Source: Armigeres subalbatus (taxonomy: Eukaryota > Arthropoda > Insecta > Diptera > Culicidae). From it: 64,000 nt of DNA. Under the pieces are notes generated by a model. The model did no database searches and was not told the origin of the DNA. It saw only the letters and a program-made list of their open reading frames with translations. Where the stretch lies: positions 298,110,978 to 298,174,977 of the forward strand of contig NC_085140.1 in assembly GCF_024139115.2 (NCBI RefSeq), given 5' to 3'. The position numbers and the translations under genes were made by a program. Positions 52,201 through 62,969 of this stretch are shown piece by piece; position 1 is the first letter of the stretch, and each line of letters opens with the position of its first letter.

Positions 52201-55200
52201 TATAAAAAAAAAACTTTGGTAGAAGTTATAGGGATCGATGATAGTAGGACAGAAGTAAAACAAATGAAAAAATCAGTTTTGAATTATTGTTTAGTCTCGT
52301 TTGTGCTCTGTCGAATGAGGGCTTTGTGTTATTGGTTTCCGAGGGCCTTTTGTAAGTGGTTTGCGCTCCCAGATAGAATTCTGGGTTGGTTTTTCGCTAG
52401 GTTTGTTGCAATGCAGCCGCAGTAGTGTTTGTGACGTCTTGGAAATAGCTGTATCGACGCACTGATTATTCGAATGTTTATCAGTGGTTCAAATTCCATC
52501 TGGATACTGAAGTAAGAAAACATTCCTTTCACTCGATGCCAATTAAAAAAGAATATACCTTGGATTGTTTTAGACATTGTAGACTGTTGATTTTTTTATG
52601 TTATTAGTCCAGAAGAAACAGTTTGAAGCCTACATCCCTCTCTTTCTTTCTCATTAACCTTCGTTTTTGTCCTAAAAAAAAATATTGTTCGTCGTCTGTG
52701 AACTGCAATTGCAGTTTATATGTCACTAAATTTAGGTATCAAAATCACCTAATTTATATATACACGAAGGAAAGTATACAAGAAACGTATCAGGATCCTA
52801 TCTCTTCGAAGAGATAGTGGTTCAACACAAGCAACCATGCAATCGTCAATCAGTTTCGTCGGAAGTGAGCACCGGTATATCTGAGCCGGCTCCACATTTC
52901 TGAACACCTCATTCCAGTCCACTGTAGAGTCTAACATAACGCGTTCATAACTCTGGTCCATATATCTTATTGGCCTCTTGCTGATCAAAACTAACGCACA
53001 AAAACTTGCATAAAACATACAAAAAGACTTTGTTCGTCCGAATAATTGCATCTCTTGCGAGGTCCACCGAGATCTTCCAATTATCCATTTCTAGCAAATA
53101 TGAATTGTCATCAATTGTCAGCATACAGCGCAGCTCTTCAATTAGCTGAGAAAGATAGGTAATTTGAAACAACAATTGAGAATCAAAAGCCTTCTGTGAA
53201 AAAGATTCACTTATATGACGTTTCGAGAAAATCAACATTTTCCCACGTAACAGAGCATACTTTGATCGAATTTCGAAATTTATAGTGGACACACGAAACG
53301 TCAGATAGGGGTGATTCAAAGTTTATAGCGTGGCCTGCGTAAAAAGCTGGATACATTTAAATCCCAACAAAAAAAAATATTTTGTGGCAAAACATATTTA
53401 CAAATGCAACTATGTAAAGAAGGCGAAACAACACACTTTGCCTTATACCGGGCAAATGCAAACATTTAAAGAAAGCAAAACATAACATTTTGCTTTATAC
53501 CGGGCAAATGCGAAAATTTAAAGAAGGCGAAACAACAGATTTTGCCTTATACCGGGCAAATGCGAACATTCAAAGAAGGCAGCACATGATATTTCGTCTA
53601 ATACCTAACATAAGCTAACATTTAAGGAAGATACATTTTGCCTTATAGTGTATCTTGATGGCAAAGTCCACATATCCAATTTGGAAATAACATAAAATAA
53701 TGCGTAAACAAAAGAGAAAAATACTAGAAAGGAAAACGCAATGATAGAAACGGCCATATAAAGAAAAGGAAATTAAGAGTTGGTAGAAAAGAATGGCGAA
53801 CTCTTAAAAGTACAAAAAAGCTATGCTTGAATACCGCGAAACGGAGCACCGCGAAACGGAGCACCGCGAAATTGTAAACCGCGAAATTATAGGGTATCTG
53901 TTCCTATATCAATAACAATAAGCCAATGCGCATATGAAATGCATTTATTTCTCACCCAATAATCAAGAAACATGAGAATAATTATGCTCAGCTCACGTCA
54001 TTTTTAATTGATAACAATTTGCTTACTTCAAAAATGCAATTGTTATCACATTATAGAAGTATTTAGCTAAAAAACATCATCACTGCCATGCACCTATTTC
54101 AATAACATTCAAAAACAGTTAATCCTATACCTGTACCTATATCAATAATACTGTTTCAAACATAAAATACGCACACTATTACTTGTGTGTATACGTAACG
54201 ATATGATTGCAGTGATGCCGAATTCTTCAATATTTTGTATTTGAGTTGAAATATAATTACAAAAAGTGCTGTTTTTGTTGCAGTTTTCCATCTTATCAGT
54301 TCAATTTTGTGTTTGTCATAATTTATCTTTTCGATATAATTTATTTTACAAACATAAGAGTTGAATTTCACAGTGAAAGTTTATTCAAGCGTTTTGAAAT
54401 AAAAATCTAGGTCGGCAACCCTTGAGAGTACTGCAAGCCATGTAAACAGTTTGGAATGCGGACAAGGATAATTTAGACGTTGTTCGAAATAAACCTATAT
54501 AAAACTATAGGAAATCGCGTTAGTTTTTCAAATATGATTATATTTATAGTGAAATTTTGATGTGCTCTATGTGTTGTGAAGTGTATTTTGAAAGGATTCA
54601 TTTGTTTCAGCTTGAAATTGAGTGGAAACAACGGCTTGAAATGAGATGAATCTGCTAGTAGCAATCGAGCAGTGCATCAAATCAACAGTTCAGAGGTAGG
54701 AAAATGAAAATAAATGTGTTTACAATTTTGTTTTTAATAATTTGAGTCTTGTGAACTAAAACATTACTCAAACGGAATTTTAAATAATATTCCAAACATT
54801 GGAGAAGGTGGTCTATTCATTATTGTGTACATACGATGTGAGACATTGTAATCAAATTGATTTTTTATTTGGTTTATCGACGGTTGAGATTAATATACGG
54901 GCTGTTATTAATATGGGAACAGATACCCTATATACCGCGAAACGGAATACCGCCAAAATGTATAAACCGCGAAACAGATTACCGCCAAATGATACAGACT
55001 GCGAATTGGTACACCGCGAAATGGTTTACCGTGGAATGTTTTACCGCGAAATGTCCGGACAACCGCGTATGCCGTGTTTCAAATCAAACTCATGTCATCC
55101 TGGTGTAGTATCGTAATATTCATAAATATGAAAAGGCCCTCCAGTTCTGTAATCTAAGCAATCGGGGTGGAAACTGTAAACTCTCATGAGTGGGGGGGCA

Positions 55201-58200
55201 TACGTGTTTGAGACGTCAAAGAGCAACAACGTGTTTGACTCCAGCTCCGGTTTTATCAAGAATACTACATTGGCGACGAGGAAGAAAAATGGATAATTCG
55301 TTGGGTAAGTAAATGTTTGATTCTGGCTCATGATAGTAATGATCCAGTAGCTTTGATGTATGAAGCCTGGCATCATTCTGCAAAATAGCAGGTGAAAATA
55401 GGATGCTCAAAGCGAAAAAATGGCTGATTAATATCGGAGTAAATCAGACGCTTCAATGCGGAAAAAATGGCTGATTCAATTCCGTATGATTAGGGGCTGT
55501 TTTAATTCCAAGTCAACGAACGAGGTCCGAGAATAATCTCATATGCGAGTAGAAGCTTGACGGATGTAGAGAAACGATATGCTCAGTTTACAACGGAATT
55601 ATACTTCGCCGGAAAAATTTTACTGCGTGGAACAAGGATAGTCCTTCCAAAGTCGTTAAGAGCAAGAACCCTTGACCTGGCCCATAAAGGACACCCGGGG
55701 ATGACAGTAATGAAACAAGAGTTGCGTACAAAAGTGTGGTGGCCGAAGCTAGATAGTCATGTGGAGATGTACGTCAAAAACTGTCAGAATTGTACGTTGG
55801 TAGCAGCTGCATCCGTGCCAGAACCTATGAAACGAAGAGAACTACCATCACAACCTTGGCAACCTACAGGCCACTACTTGTTCGTTGAAGTGGATTACTT
55901 CAGCCGATACATTGAAGTCGAAGTGATGAAGAAGATAGATTCAACTGAAACGATCAAGCGGCTGAATACTGATTTAGGCTGCCGGAATCTATTATTGCTG
56001 ATAACGGTCCACAATTCATTAGCGAGGAATTCCGCAGTTTTTGTGAATCTAACAACATTAAGCTCATAAATACAACCCCTTATTGGCTGCAACAAAATGG
56101 CGAGGTAGAGCGACAGAACAGGTCGTTATTGAAGAGGCTATCCATCAGTCAGGCTACAAACAAGGATTGGATGGACGAGCTCAAGAAGTATCTGCTTATG
56201 TACAGATCTTCTCCACACTCGACGACTGGAAAGTCTCCATCGGAAATGCTTTTTGGCTATAATATTCGAGATAAAGTACCATCAATCAATCTTCCAAGAG
56301 AAATTGATGAAGAGACGGCTGATAGAGATAGAACATTGAAAGAACAAGGAAAACAGTATGCTGATAAACAACGCAACGCTAGACCAAACCCTATATGTAT
56401 GCTAGACCAAACCCATATATGTTTGAGACGTCAAAGAGCAACAACGTGTTTGACTCCAGCTCCAGTTTTATCAAGAATACTACACCTGTGTATTCAAAGA
56501 TATCAGATGATTTTGCGAAAATATTCTGCATGTCGCATAGTGGCATTATAAAGGTCGCAAAATGTTTTAAAGTTTTTGTTGTAAGGCCTAAGTAGTAACG
56601 GCATCCAAAACATTTTCGGTTTCAATCAAAATTCTTCTCAACAGACCACTAGACGCCGGTCAAGATATGTGAGATCTATTATCCTACATTTTAATGCATG
56701 CAAAGCCATCCAAAACGTTTAATAGTCCAGATCGTCAGATCTACAATCATGTAGAAGCGTGATGCGTGTTTCAAACCAAGCTCAGGGCATCATTCTCAAT
56801 GGGGAAGTTTGGCATGTCCCAATGCTCCAAAAAGATAAATTTTAGAATTCGAAAAACGTTCTGAAGTTTAGGTTGTAAGGTCTACACAGTAACGGTCAAA
56901 AAGTTCATGGCATATATCAAAACCCTTTCCAACAAGTCCTTGGATGTCTATGAAGATATGTTATACCATTCTTGCACAATACACACTCAAGGCCACCCAA
57001 TACGTTCTTGAGTTTAGGTCATCAGATCAACAATCATATAGAGTATGTCGGTTTTCACACGCAGCTCAGGTCATCCTGTTAAACCCAATAATATCATACG
57101 AGTGCTCCACTCGCACTTACTTTGTTGGTTACGGAGCAACTTCTGGCAATTCATTTTATGCAGATGTTCCACAAACATATAATGAGATTGCTGGACGAGA
57201 CGATAGCAAAGATTGGTTTCGAGCGGTGCACAGTGATCTTCAATCCTTCAAAGCAATCAACATGGGTATTCCGGCTAAAAGAGGATGGGCCCGATACAAG
57301 GAGAGGTTATTTGCGAAAGGTTATCTTCAGAAATTAGGACGAGATCTTGGGGAAACTTACGTACCAGTGGCATGGTTGACCACAATCCGTGCAACGTTGG
57401 CTATTGCAGTTCATCGCAAGCTCCACTTCCACCATATGGACGTAAGGACTGCTTTCCTGCATGTTCGTCTCAAGAAAATCATCTATATGAAACCTCCAGC
57501 TGGTGTTAAAGTAAAGCCTGATGAAGCATGTCGTTTAATCAAATCGCTATATGGGCTCAAACAATCACCTCGATGCTGGAATGAGCGCTGTAACAACGAA
57601 CTCCTCAAAATGGGATTTTTCTGATCAAAGCTCGATTATTGTCTATATACCAAGCTGATTCCAGACGATGAACTAATTTTCATTCATCTGTTGGTTGCAG
57701 GACGAAATCTTTCATCGATTCGGAAACTAAAGCTAGACCTGGCTAAGCTTTTTGGACATTGGAGAACTTCGTCATTTCTTAGGAATCAAGGTAGATTATA
57801 TCTATGAAGACGGAGTGATGCATCTTTCACAAAGTACAAGTATCGACGGATTGATGAAACGTTTTGGGATGAGTGAGTTCCGATGGAATAGGGATTGTCA
57901 CTGGAACTGACGGAACAACACATCGATGAACCATATCGGGAAATATTGGGATCGCTGATGTACCTTATGTTGTGTGTGCGACCAGTTATTTGTTTTCCGG
58001 TTGGATACTTGGGCCGTTTCCAGCAAAGCCTCAAATCTCAACATTGGCAAGCACTAAAGCGAGTGGTTCAGTATATACAGGAAACAAGAAACATAAAACT
58101 ATTATTCCATCGGGACGCATCGAATTCATCATTGATTGGATATGCTTCGGACACAAACGATCGAAATTTTTCAAGGTTTTTGGCTGTTCGGTTTCCTGGT

Positions 58201-61200
58201 GCAGTAAGAAGCAACTTACCGACATTATGTCAAATGACACGTGACATTCTGGAGAGTTTTTGTTCTCAAGCCTCAGACATAGCACTTATTCTTTAGCCGA
58301 ACATATAGGACTATTCAAACGTTATGAGCACATAAAAAATATGAAGCGAATTTAGCTTATAAAAAGTTTTGAGCAAATTGCAGCATTTTTCAAGAGTGCT
58401 TCTCATACTCACATTCTGGAATTCGCGAAGAATTCTTAAAGTTTATGTCACAAGACCTATGCAGTGATGGCTTCAAAAATGCTTTCGACATCTATGTATT
58501 AAACCGCTTTCCTACAGATCCTAAGACAAGATATGTGACATCAATCTAGCTGAATTTGAATACACCGAAGCCCATCCACCCATCTACGTCCTCGCATTCA
58601 GGTCAAAAGATCTACAACCATGAAACAGCATATGTTGGGTTTCAAACTATGCTCAGGTCATCCTGCTGAGTTCGAAGATATCAGACGATACTGACATTCT
58701 GGAAGCCGCAAGACATTTTAAAGTTTAGTCAGCTCGGGATGTATCACTGGCTCTGAACTCAGTTCGTCCATTAAATTTGGAGTTGATACCGTAGGAGTCA
58801 AGTCACTTTTCAGAGCGTTGACTGTGCTGGATAGCAACTTCAATTCATTCATGATGGCGTCGGTTGAGGTAGATTCACTCTGGCTTGAATTGTGTTCCTC
58901 GCAATGGTTGGCCATTCCAATTGTTAGCGAACTCACTTTATCGAATTCATTACATATTCGGTTCAATTCTTTGGTGAAGTCGGTTGACAGTGTTTTTGCA
59001 TAGTCGGCCATATTTTCCTTCGTCGACTGCAATGACGAATCGAACAGTGACGTGATGTGATTTTTTAGCTCATCAACATCAGGAGTTTTTTTTTGCCCAT
59101 ATTGCTTTGATATTGAAGATTGTATTTCCTTCTTTAACTCATTAATGTCCATTTCAATGTTCTCAAAGCATCCTCTAAATGTATAGAAAAATTAAACGGG
59201 GAAGGGTCGTTTGGCCAAACTCCATTCGGTCGAAGGCCATTTGGCCGCATGTCAAACCATTTGGCCGAATAGGAAATTTGGCCGAATAGGACATTTGGTC
59301 GAATTGGACATTTGGCCGAATAGGCCATTTTGCTGAAAAGAATATTTGGCCGAATAAGACATTTGGCCGAAATGGACATTTGCCCGAATTTGACATTTGA
59401 CCGAATAGAACATTTGGTCCAATAGGAAATTGGGCCGAATAGGACGTTTGACCGTATAGGACATTTGGCCGAATAGGGCATTTGGCTGAATAGGACGTTT
59501 GGCCAAATAGGACATTTTCCGAATTGGACATTTGGTCGAATAGAACATTTGACCGAATTGGACATTTGGCCAAATAGGATATTTGGACGAATAAGATATT
59601 TGGCTGAATAGGTCGTATGGCCGAACAGGACGTTTGACCGATTAGGAGTGAGAAGTAAGACAGCTCACTACTCACTTCTCATTTTTCACTGCTCACTGTT
59701 AATAGTGAGAAGTGGATTGTATAACATTTCACCTAAGACCTTTCGCGGAATTCATTTCGCAGAATGTACTATTTGGCGGAATATTAATAACACTGTGTTG
59801 TTCATTCAGCACTGTGCGGCCTAGCTCTGCCGAACGAGCTATCACGGGGTGTGCTGTCTAATCGCGCGTGCGACTCCGTTGGTTGTCCCACGAGGGAAGG
59901 GCAAAGTCATGGCTTGCTATTTGCTAGTTGGTGTTGGCAACCGAACCGTTATACGATATTTGTATATCTGTCATCAATGCACTCTAAACGTGGATTGCCC
60001 AACTCTTAATATATCTCACCCTCACAGTAAGGCCTATGAAATAAAAGCCTCCAAAAGTTATAAGAAAAGTCGAACTCCAACTAAACTATTTCAAGAATTA
60101 TACAGGTTGCCAAAATGCGTTTTTCAGTTTAATTACCCTATGACATTATTGTCATTCATCCCTCGTGATAATATGAATATGATGGCGTACTTATCCCGCT
60201 TTCCCCTACGCACGATGAAGTAGGGTTCAGGTCTGAAGTACCATATTCAAAAGGATATTTGAAAATAAATGAATATCTATTTGTGTAGATTGAATTAGCT
60301 TCATTTTTGGCAACTTGCTGTTACAGAGGGAATTTTGGTGATAGTTCCTATGAAAAATTACAAAAGGCACTGCATTTGCTGATAGCTGTCTGTTTATCTC
60401 ATTTCATCCAATCGTATCGTCATTCAGGTTAGCAACATACTGTTTCTGGTCGGACCTCCATTCTTGATCTACCTGTTCAAAGACTATGGCAAATTCATCC
60501 AACCGGCCATTCACATGATCTGGATCCTGTTGATCATTGTTGGATTGAGCTCGGCGTACTTCCACGCCACACTTAGCTTGCTGGGTCAGCTGCTGGACGA
60601 GCTGACCATTCTGTGGGTCTTCATGGCGACGCTGAGTTTGTTCTGTCCCAGACGACATTTCCCCCGTATATTTAAACATTCCAGGTGGTAGTTTTTAACA
60701 ATTGATAGGACCTTAGATTAGAATTAGAATGGTTTTTGCTTCTTTTGTTTTAGAAAGCGCTTCTGCATCTCGATGTCGGTGTTCTCCCTCACGGCAACCG
60801 CCCTATCCGTGTGCTATCCGGCGATCAATGCGTTCGCCCTTATGTTGCTGGCAATCCCTGCTACCTACCTTCTGTACAAGGAACTGCAAATGTAAGTGTT
60901 GTCAATGTTTTCAAAGATCAGGGTTCCCTTTCACTCTAATTTTGCATTTGTTTTTCGTAGCGTGAAAGATAAACGGGTCTACCGGTTGGGTGTCCGCAAC
61001 ACCACCATCCTGGTGCTTGCCATCGTGTGCTGGATCAACGATCGGATGTTTTGTGATGCGTGGTCGCGGATGCACTTTCCGTATCTGCACGGTTTCTGGC
61101 ACATTCTGATCTTCATTTCGGCCTATACGGCCTGTGTGCTGTTTGCGTACTTTTTCGTCAGCGACGAAAGACCCGAAAGCCGACCCCAACTCAAGTATTG

Positions 61201-61276
61201 GCCTTCGAATAATTTCGAACTGGGCGTTCCGTACGTGTCGGTTAAATGTTACAAGAAGCTTAGCGATCATATCTAA
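49149..61276 (+). CDS. bwa: Alkaline ceramidase (brain washing type)
   Basis: Four coding exons, 49149-49244, 60428-60684, 60754-60891 and 60961-61276, join in frame to 268 residues, the normal length for the family. Introns are GT-AG; the first is 11183 bases, the others 69. The enzyme hydrolyses ceramide to sphingosine in ER/Golgi membranes. Exon 1 has the family opening SPVDWCEGNYLISPDIAEFVNT. The zinc site is represented by H in SSAYFHATLSLLGQLLDE (with the paired S and D) and by the HGFWH pair near the end (LHGFWHILIFISAY). About seven hydrophobic membrane segments are evident. The C-terminus ends KKLSDHI. The coding part is clean of insertions; all the mobile DNA sits in intron 1. Confidence 0.92.
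49245..49859 (+). other. Ceramidase intron 1, first part
   Basis: No element end or gene recognised before the first MITE at 49860. Confidence 0.4.
49860..49955. mobile_element. Small foldback MITE
   Basis: Arms accaaaagttcctttaggag / ctcttaaaggaactttgaat are inverted around a short loop containing cttaagcagctcagtgaag. A truncated relative is at 13858-13913. No coding capacity. Confidence 0.65.
49960..50097. mobile_element. hAT-like MITE, copy 2 (138 bp)
   Basis: CAGTGACGTAGCCA and TGGCTACGCCACTG form the ends of a relative of 25655-25797, with the same C-run and AAAATTTTCAGAAG-type interior. It lies five bases from the preceding foldback. The flanks do not give an exact duplication. Confidence 0.7.
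50330..50520 (-). pseudogene. LINE C-terminal fragment
   Basis: The minus-strand frame encodes RGRPRTRWLCTIEEDACAAG and WRLAAQERATWNKTLH, the basic C-terminal motif downstream of the reverse transcriptase in RTE/CR1-like LINEs. The catalytic domains are absent. It belongs to a family other than the RTE copy at 35.3 kb. Confidence 0.55.
50521..50918 (+). repeat. Diverged satellite, block 1
   Basis: Units contain atgcaaggccatccaaaacg (50634), then tcttgag, later gatatgttataccaatctcg and gtcgtcagatctacaac. The aaggccatccaaaacg-like word recurs after about 230 bases (aaggtcatccaacatg, 50864). Related blocks are at 55073-55195, 56540-57110 and 58390-58720. Confidence 0.65.
51395..51910 (+). repeat. 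Dispersed repeat with internal CA-rich microsatellite
   Basis: It begins attaatccacctagcggcga and gatgcctttctcgtg, and ends gtatacgagaaaggcaaaa. The two ends share an inverted gcctttctcgt / acgagaaaggc. A CACATACA tract lies at 51729-51776, followed by gtcgattggtatataacact and atgggtctccgagccttcta, a sequence that I recognise as an abundant culicine repeat. Element class not assigned. Confidence 0.6.
52749..53319 (-). other. Two overlapping unrecognised open frames
   Basis: Minus-strand frames of 124 and 100 codons (53319-52945 and 53051-52749) overlap inside the TTTCGCGGT element. They contain no motif that I recognise as transposase or reverse transcriptase. They could be the worn remains of the element's own protein or a captured exon. 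Confidence 0.3.
53345..53660 (+). repeat. Short tandem repeat of about 60 bp units
   Basis: ccttataccgggcaaatgc recurs (about 53442, 53496 and 53548) with tttaaagaa(g)gcaaaac / gcgaaacaaca in between, giving four to five diverged units of 50-60 bases. Confidence 0.6.
53892..54928. mobile_element. TA-target element with GGGTATCTGTTCC ends, copy 2
   Basis: It closely resembles 31373-32614 but is 1037 bases because the nested hAT-like MITE is absent. TA dinucleotides flank it (53890-53891 and 54929-54930). It is inserted within the right-hand TTTCGCGGT array. Confidence 0.85.
55205..56484 (+). mobile_element. Internally deleted Ty3/gypsy element with 65 bp LTRs
   Basis: Two 65-base direct repeats (55205-55269 and 56420-56484) start TGTTTGAGACG, end ATACTACA and differ at one base. 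The left one is followed by TTGGCGACGAGG, a plausible primer site. Between them only integrase is left; gag, protease and reverse transcriptase are gone. Very short LTRs are known from the mag clade of gypsy elements. Confidence 0.75.
55557..56400 (+). pseudogene. Ty3/gypsy integrase remnant, mag-like
   Basis: The HHCC zinc region is clear (HKGHPGMTVMKQELRTKVWW ... NCQNC). The core has VDYFSRYIEV (first Asp), a frame change near 55975, then ITVHNSL-type and QQNGEVERQNRSLLKR sequence with the glutamate, and a C-terminal stretch (YRSSPHSTTGKSPSEMLFG). Frameshifts disable it. It belongs to a different family from the elements at 1-7136 and 13.9 kb. Confidence 0.8.
56540..57110 (+). repeat. Diverged satellite, block 2
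   Basis: Shares atgcaaagccatccaaaacg (56698), gatcgtcagatctacaatca (56729) and gatatgttataccattcttg (56956) with block 1. Unit spacing is about 230-290 bases. Confidence 0.6.
57115..58296 (+). pseudogene. Ty1/copia pol remnant: reverse transcriptase and RNase H
   Basis: Motifs of copia reverse transcriptase: DDSKDWFRAVHSDLQSF, ARYKERLFAKGY, HHMDVRTAFLHVRLKKIIYM and CRLIKSLYGLKQSPRCW. The frame then breaks at about 57625 and the catalytic YVDD region is not intact. RNase H-proximal sequence follows (YREILGSLMYLMLCVRP, HWQALKRVVQYIQETRNIKL). Gag, integrase and LTRs are missing. It is the only Ty1/copia sequence in the window. Confidence 0.8.
58390..58717 (+). repeat. Diverged satellite, block 3
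   Basis: Words such as ctatgcagtgatggcttcaa, agatctacaaccatgaaac and gggtttcaaactatgctcag relate it to blocks 1 and 2. Divergence is high. Confidence 0.5.
58718..59152 (-). other. Unrecognised open frame with coiled-coil character
   Basis: A 144-codon frame beginning MDINELKKEIQSSISKQYGQ, rich in S, E, K and L with heptad-like spacing (ELKNHITSLF, LKLLSSTVNALKS). It resembles the N-terminus of a retroelement gag-like or ORF1 protein more than a host gene, but no motif decides this. No splice signals or conserved cysteines are visible. It abuts the GGCCGAATAGGACATTT array. Confidence 0.35.
59200..59645 (+). repeat. Minisatellite of GGCCGAATAGGACATTT units
   Basis: About 27 diverged units of 16-17 bases (ggccgaataggacattt and variants) run head to tail. 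Long minus-strand open frames here are the repeat translated. A looser relative, ggccaaac / tcggccaaat words, lies at 30845-30975. Confidence 0.8.
59646..60427 (+). other. Ceramidase intron 1, last part
   Basis: A short inverted patch near 59660-59705 (ctcactactcacttctcat, tagtgagaagtgg) is present. A 124-codon frame at 59849-60223 has no recognisable motif and is probably chance or decayed repeat. The intron ends with an ordinary ttcatttc-rich stretch and cattcAG at 60427. Confidence 0.4.
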
Positions 61277-61711
61277 TTAAGAGAAACGAACATCGATCTG
61301 TGCTAGGGAAACGTACTATTCTTACTATCAAGGGGTTAGAAAATGAGATTTAAAAATTGGTAGCACCTTTTAAAAAGTACTCTCGTACTATTAGTAGTAC
61401 AAACGTAGAAATGAGAATAAAAGCGGGAAACTTATTACTCTCACAATATTGTGTCATAAAGCCAAAAGTGACGTTTTAGCAGTTCAAATACAGCAAAAGC
61501 GTTCACAGTAATTAGTTATAATAATTAAAGGTGTTTAGTTAGCAATCTCATATTTCGTGGGAAGATTATGTATGAACTACTATTTTCATGGAAACTAAAA
61601 TGCAGATAATCTCGATAGCTACGAAAGTGATATGAATAGTGATTAATGTTGTTACAGTAGAAAACGTGCTTTGTATTTCGCGTTATTTATAGTTCTATAA
61701 AGATGTTCTCA

Positions 61712-61717
61712 AATAAA
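61712..61717 (+). terminator. Polyadenylation signal of alkaline ceramidase
   Basis: AATAAA lies 435 bases after the stop codon, at the end of an AT-rich 3' UTR (61277-61740) that contains no other feature. Confidence 0.6.
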
Positions 61718-61899
61718 TCTGTAAATAGTTATATTTCTTCAAAATTGTAGGAATTTACATTGAGATCCGAAAACCCTGCTTTGAGAGAAACAGACCTGTT
61801 ATATTAAAAGGTTTTGCGTTCAGAAAATGATATCTTAGGTCAAAGAAGTAGCATAGCGTAGAGAATAAGATTAGCATTGAAAACAAACAAACGGCTGGC

Positions 61900-62940
61900 G
61901 GCCGCTGCAGCATCGATTCAAGCTCCAACTCCATACGCTCCATCCACCAGTGAATGACCCCCACATCCTCCTCCTGGATTCCGTCGTCAGGACAATGAGC
62001 CCCTTCCGGCCGAAGATAACCCATCGCTCTACACATCAGATGAGCTAATTCCGATTTTCACCCAACTGGCAACGCGACTACGCGAGTGCAAAACACGCTT
62101 CGACCAGATCTTCACTCTGGGCATGTTCGTCATTGAAAATGGCTGCTAGGGTGTCGGTCTGGTTAATTGGAATGCTTGCTCGCTTAAGAGCAAAATCAAT
62201 TAGCTGGCTGATTTCCTCGACGAGAGAGAGATCGGCGTGGCTTTCATCACGGAAATGCACCTGAAGCCCGAGGTGAGTGTACATATTCCGGACTTCCGTG
62301 TGGTGAGACTCGATCGGTCTAACTCCAGGGGGGATGTGTGACTATCGTACTGAGGAACAACGTCAATTATCGTCTGCTGCCAAGTCTGCAGCTCAAGATC
62401 ATCGAGGCAGTTGGGGTAGAAGTAATCACTTCCGTCGGAGTAATCACCCCCATCGTGGTCCAACTCAAACCAAGACAGCAATGGCTCTAAGGATCGCTTG
62501 ATAACGTCTGCAGAGAAGGTCGCCGAAATAGGTCGTCACACTTTGTCAGCTCGCACAATCTTAGACAGAACATCATCGGCCCACACGAAGCAGTCGTTAA
62601 CGAGCATGCTAACAACATCCATCTTATTCCCAACGACTTCTTGGAGGAGTTGGAGATCTCAGCTGGCGAATTGGCGGCCATCAAATCATCGAAAAACATG
62701 AAGGCCCCAGGCTTCGACAGCAACTTGAATTTCGAACTCAAACACATGAGTGCTCCATTCTTCGAGCACCATTCGCAAATCTTTAACTAGTGTCTCCGTC
62801 TCAGCTACTTCCCATCGTCCTGGAAGTCAGCCAAAGTCATCCCCATTCGGAAGCCTGGGAAGGATCCTTCCTCTCCGAGAAGTTATCGCCTCATCAGCCT
62901 TCTCTCAGGGTTATCGAAGTTGTTTTAAAAGGCATTTTTT
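61900..62940 (+). pseudogene. Decayed Jockey-clade LINE
   Basis: The ORF1 C-terminus (PSLYTSDELIPIFTQLATRL, about 62020-62085) is followed by the endonuclease start (GLVNWNACSLKSKIN, stop, LADFLDEREIGVAFITEMHL) at 62150-62270. A deletion leads into reverse transcriptase (KSSKNMKAPGFDSNLNFELK, CLRLSYFPSSWKSAKVIPIR) ending near 62930. Stops and deletions are frequent. It is the same clade as 17460-22914 but a different, much older copy. Confidence 0.8.
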
Positions 62941-62969
62941 TTCTCAAAAAATTTGTTCTACATTTTCTG

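Larger units (their letters stand above)
50927..55064. mobile_element. Element ending in inverted TTTCGCGGT arrays (4.1 kb)
   Basis: It is flanked by the exact 8-base duplication GCGTATGC (50919-50926 and 55065-55072). Ends gattgtacgacatttcgcgg and ccgcgaaatgtccggacaac are near-inverse. Inside each end the word ATTTCGCGGT repeats at about 14-17 base spacing (50936-51080 on the left; its inverse at 53833-53888 and 54930-55050 on the right). An inner inverted pair, tatccagctttttacgc, lies at about 51176 and 53338. No transposase is recognised. It contains the 51.4 kb repeat and the TA-target element at 53892-54928. Confidence 0.75.

Noticed and set aside
59200..59645. Regular 16-17 base repeats resembling a CRISPR array or a repeat protein gene
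   Set aside because: Units are contiguous without unique spacers of fixed length, no cas-like gene exists, and the context is a eukaryotic intron. The open frames of up to 166 codons are the repeat translated in each frame.
60404..60679. Minus-strand frames overlapping the ceramidase exons
   Set aside because: The plus-strand frame carries the ceramidase motifs and splice signals; the opposite frames have no recognisable similarity.
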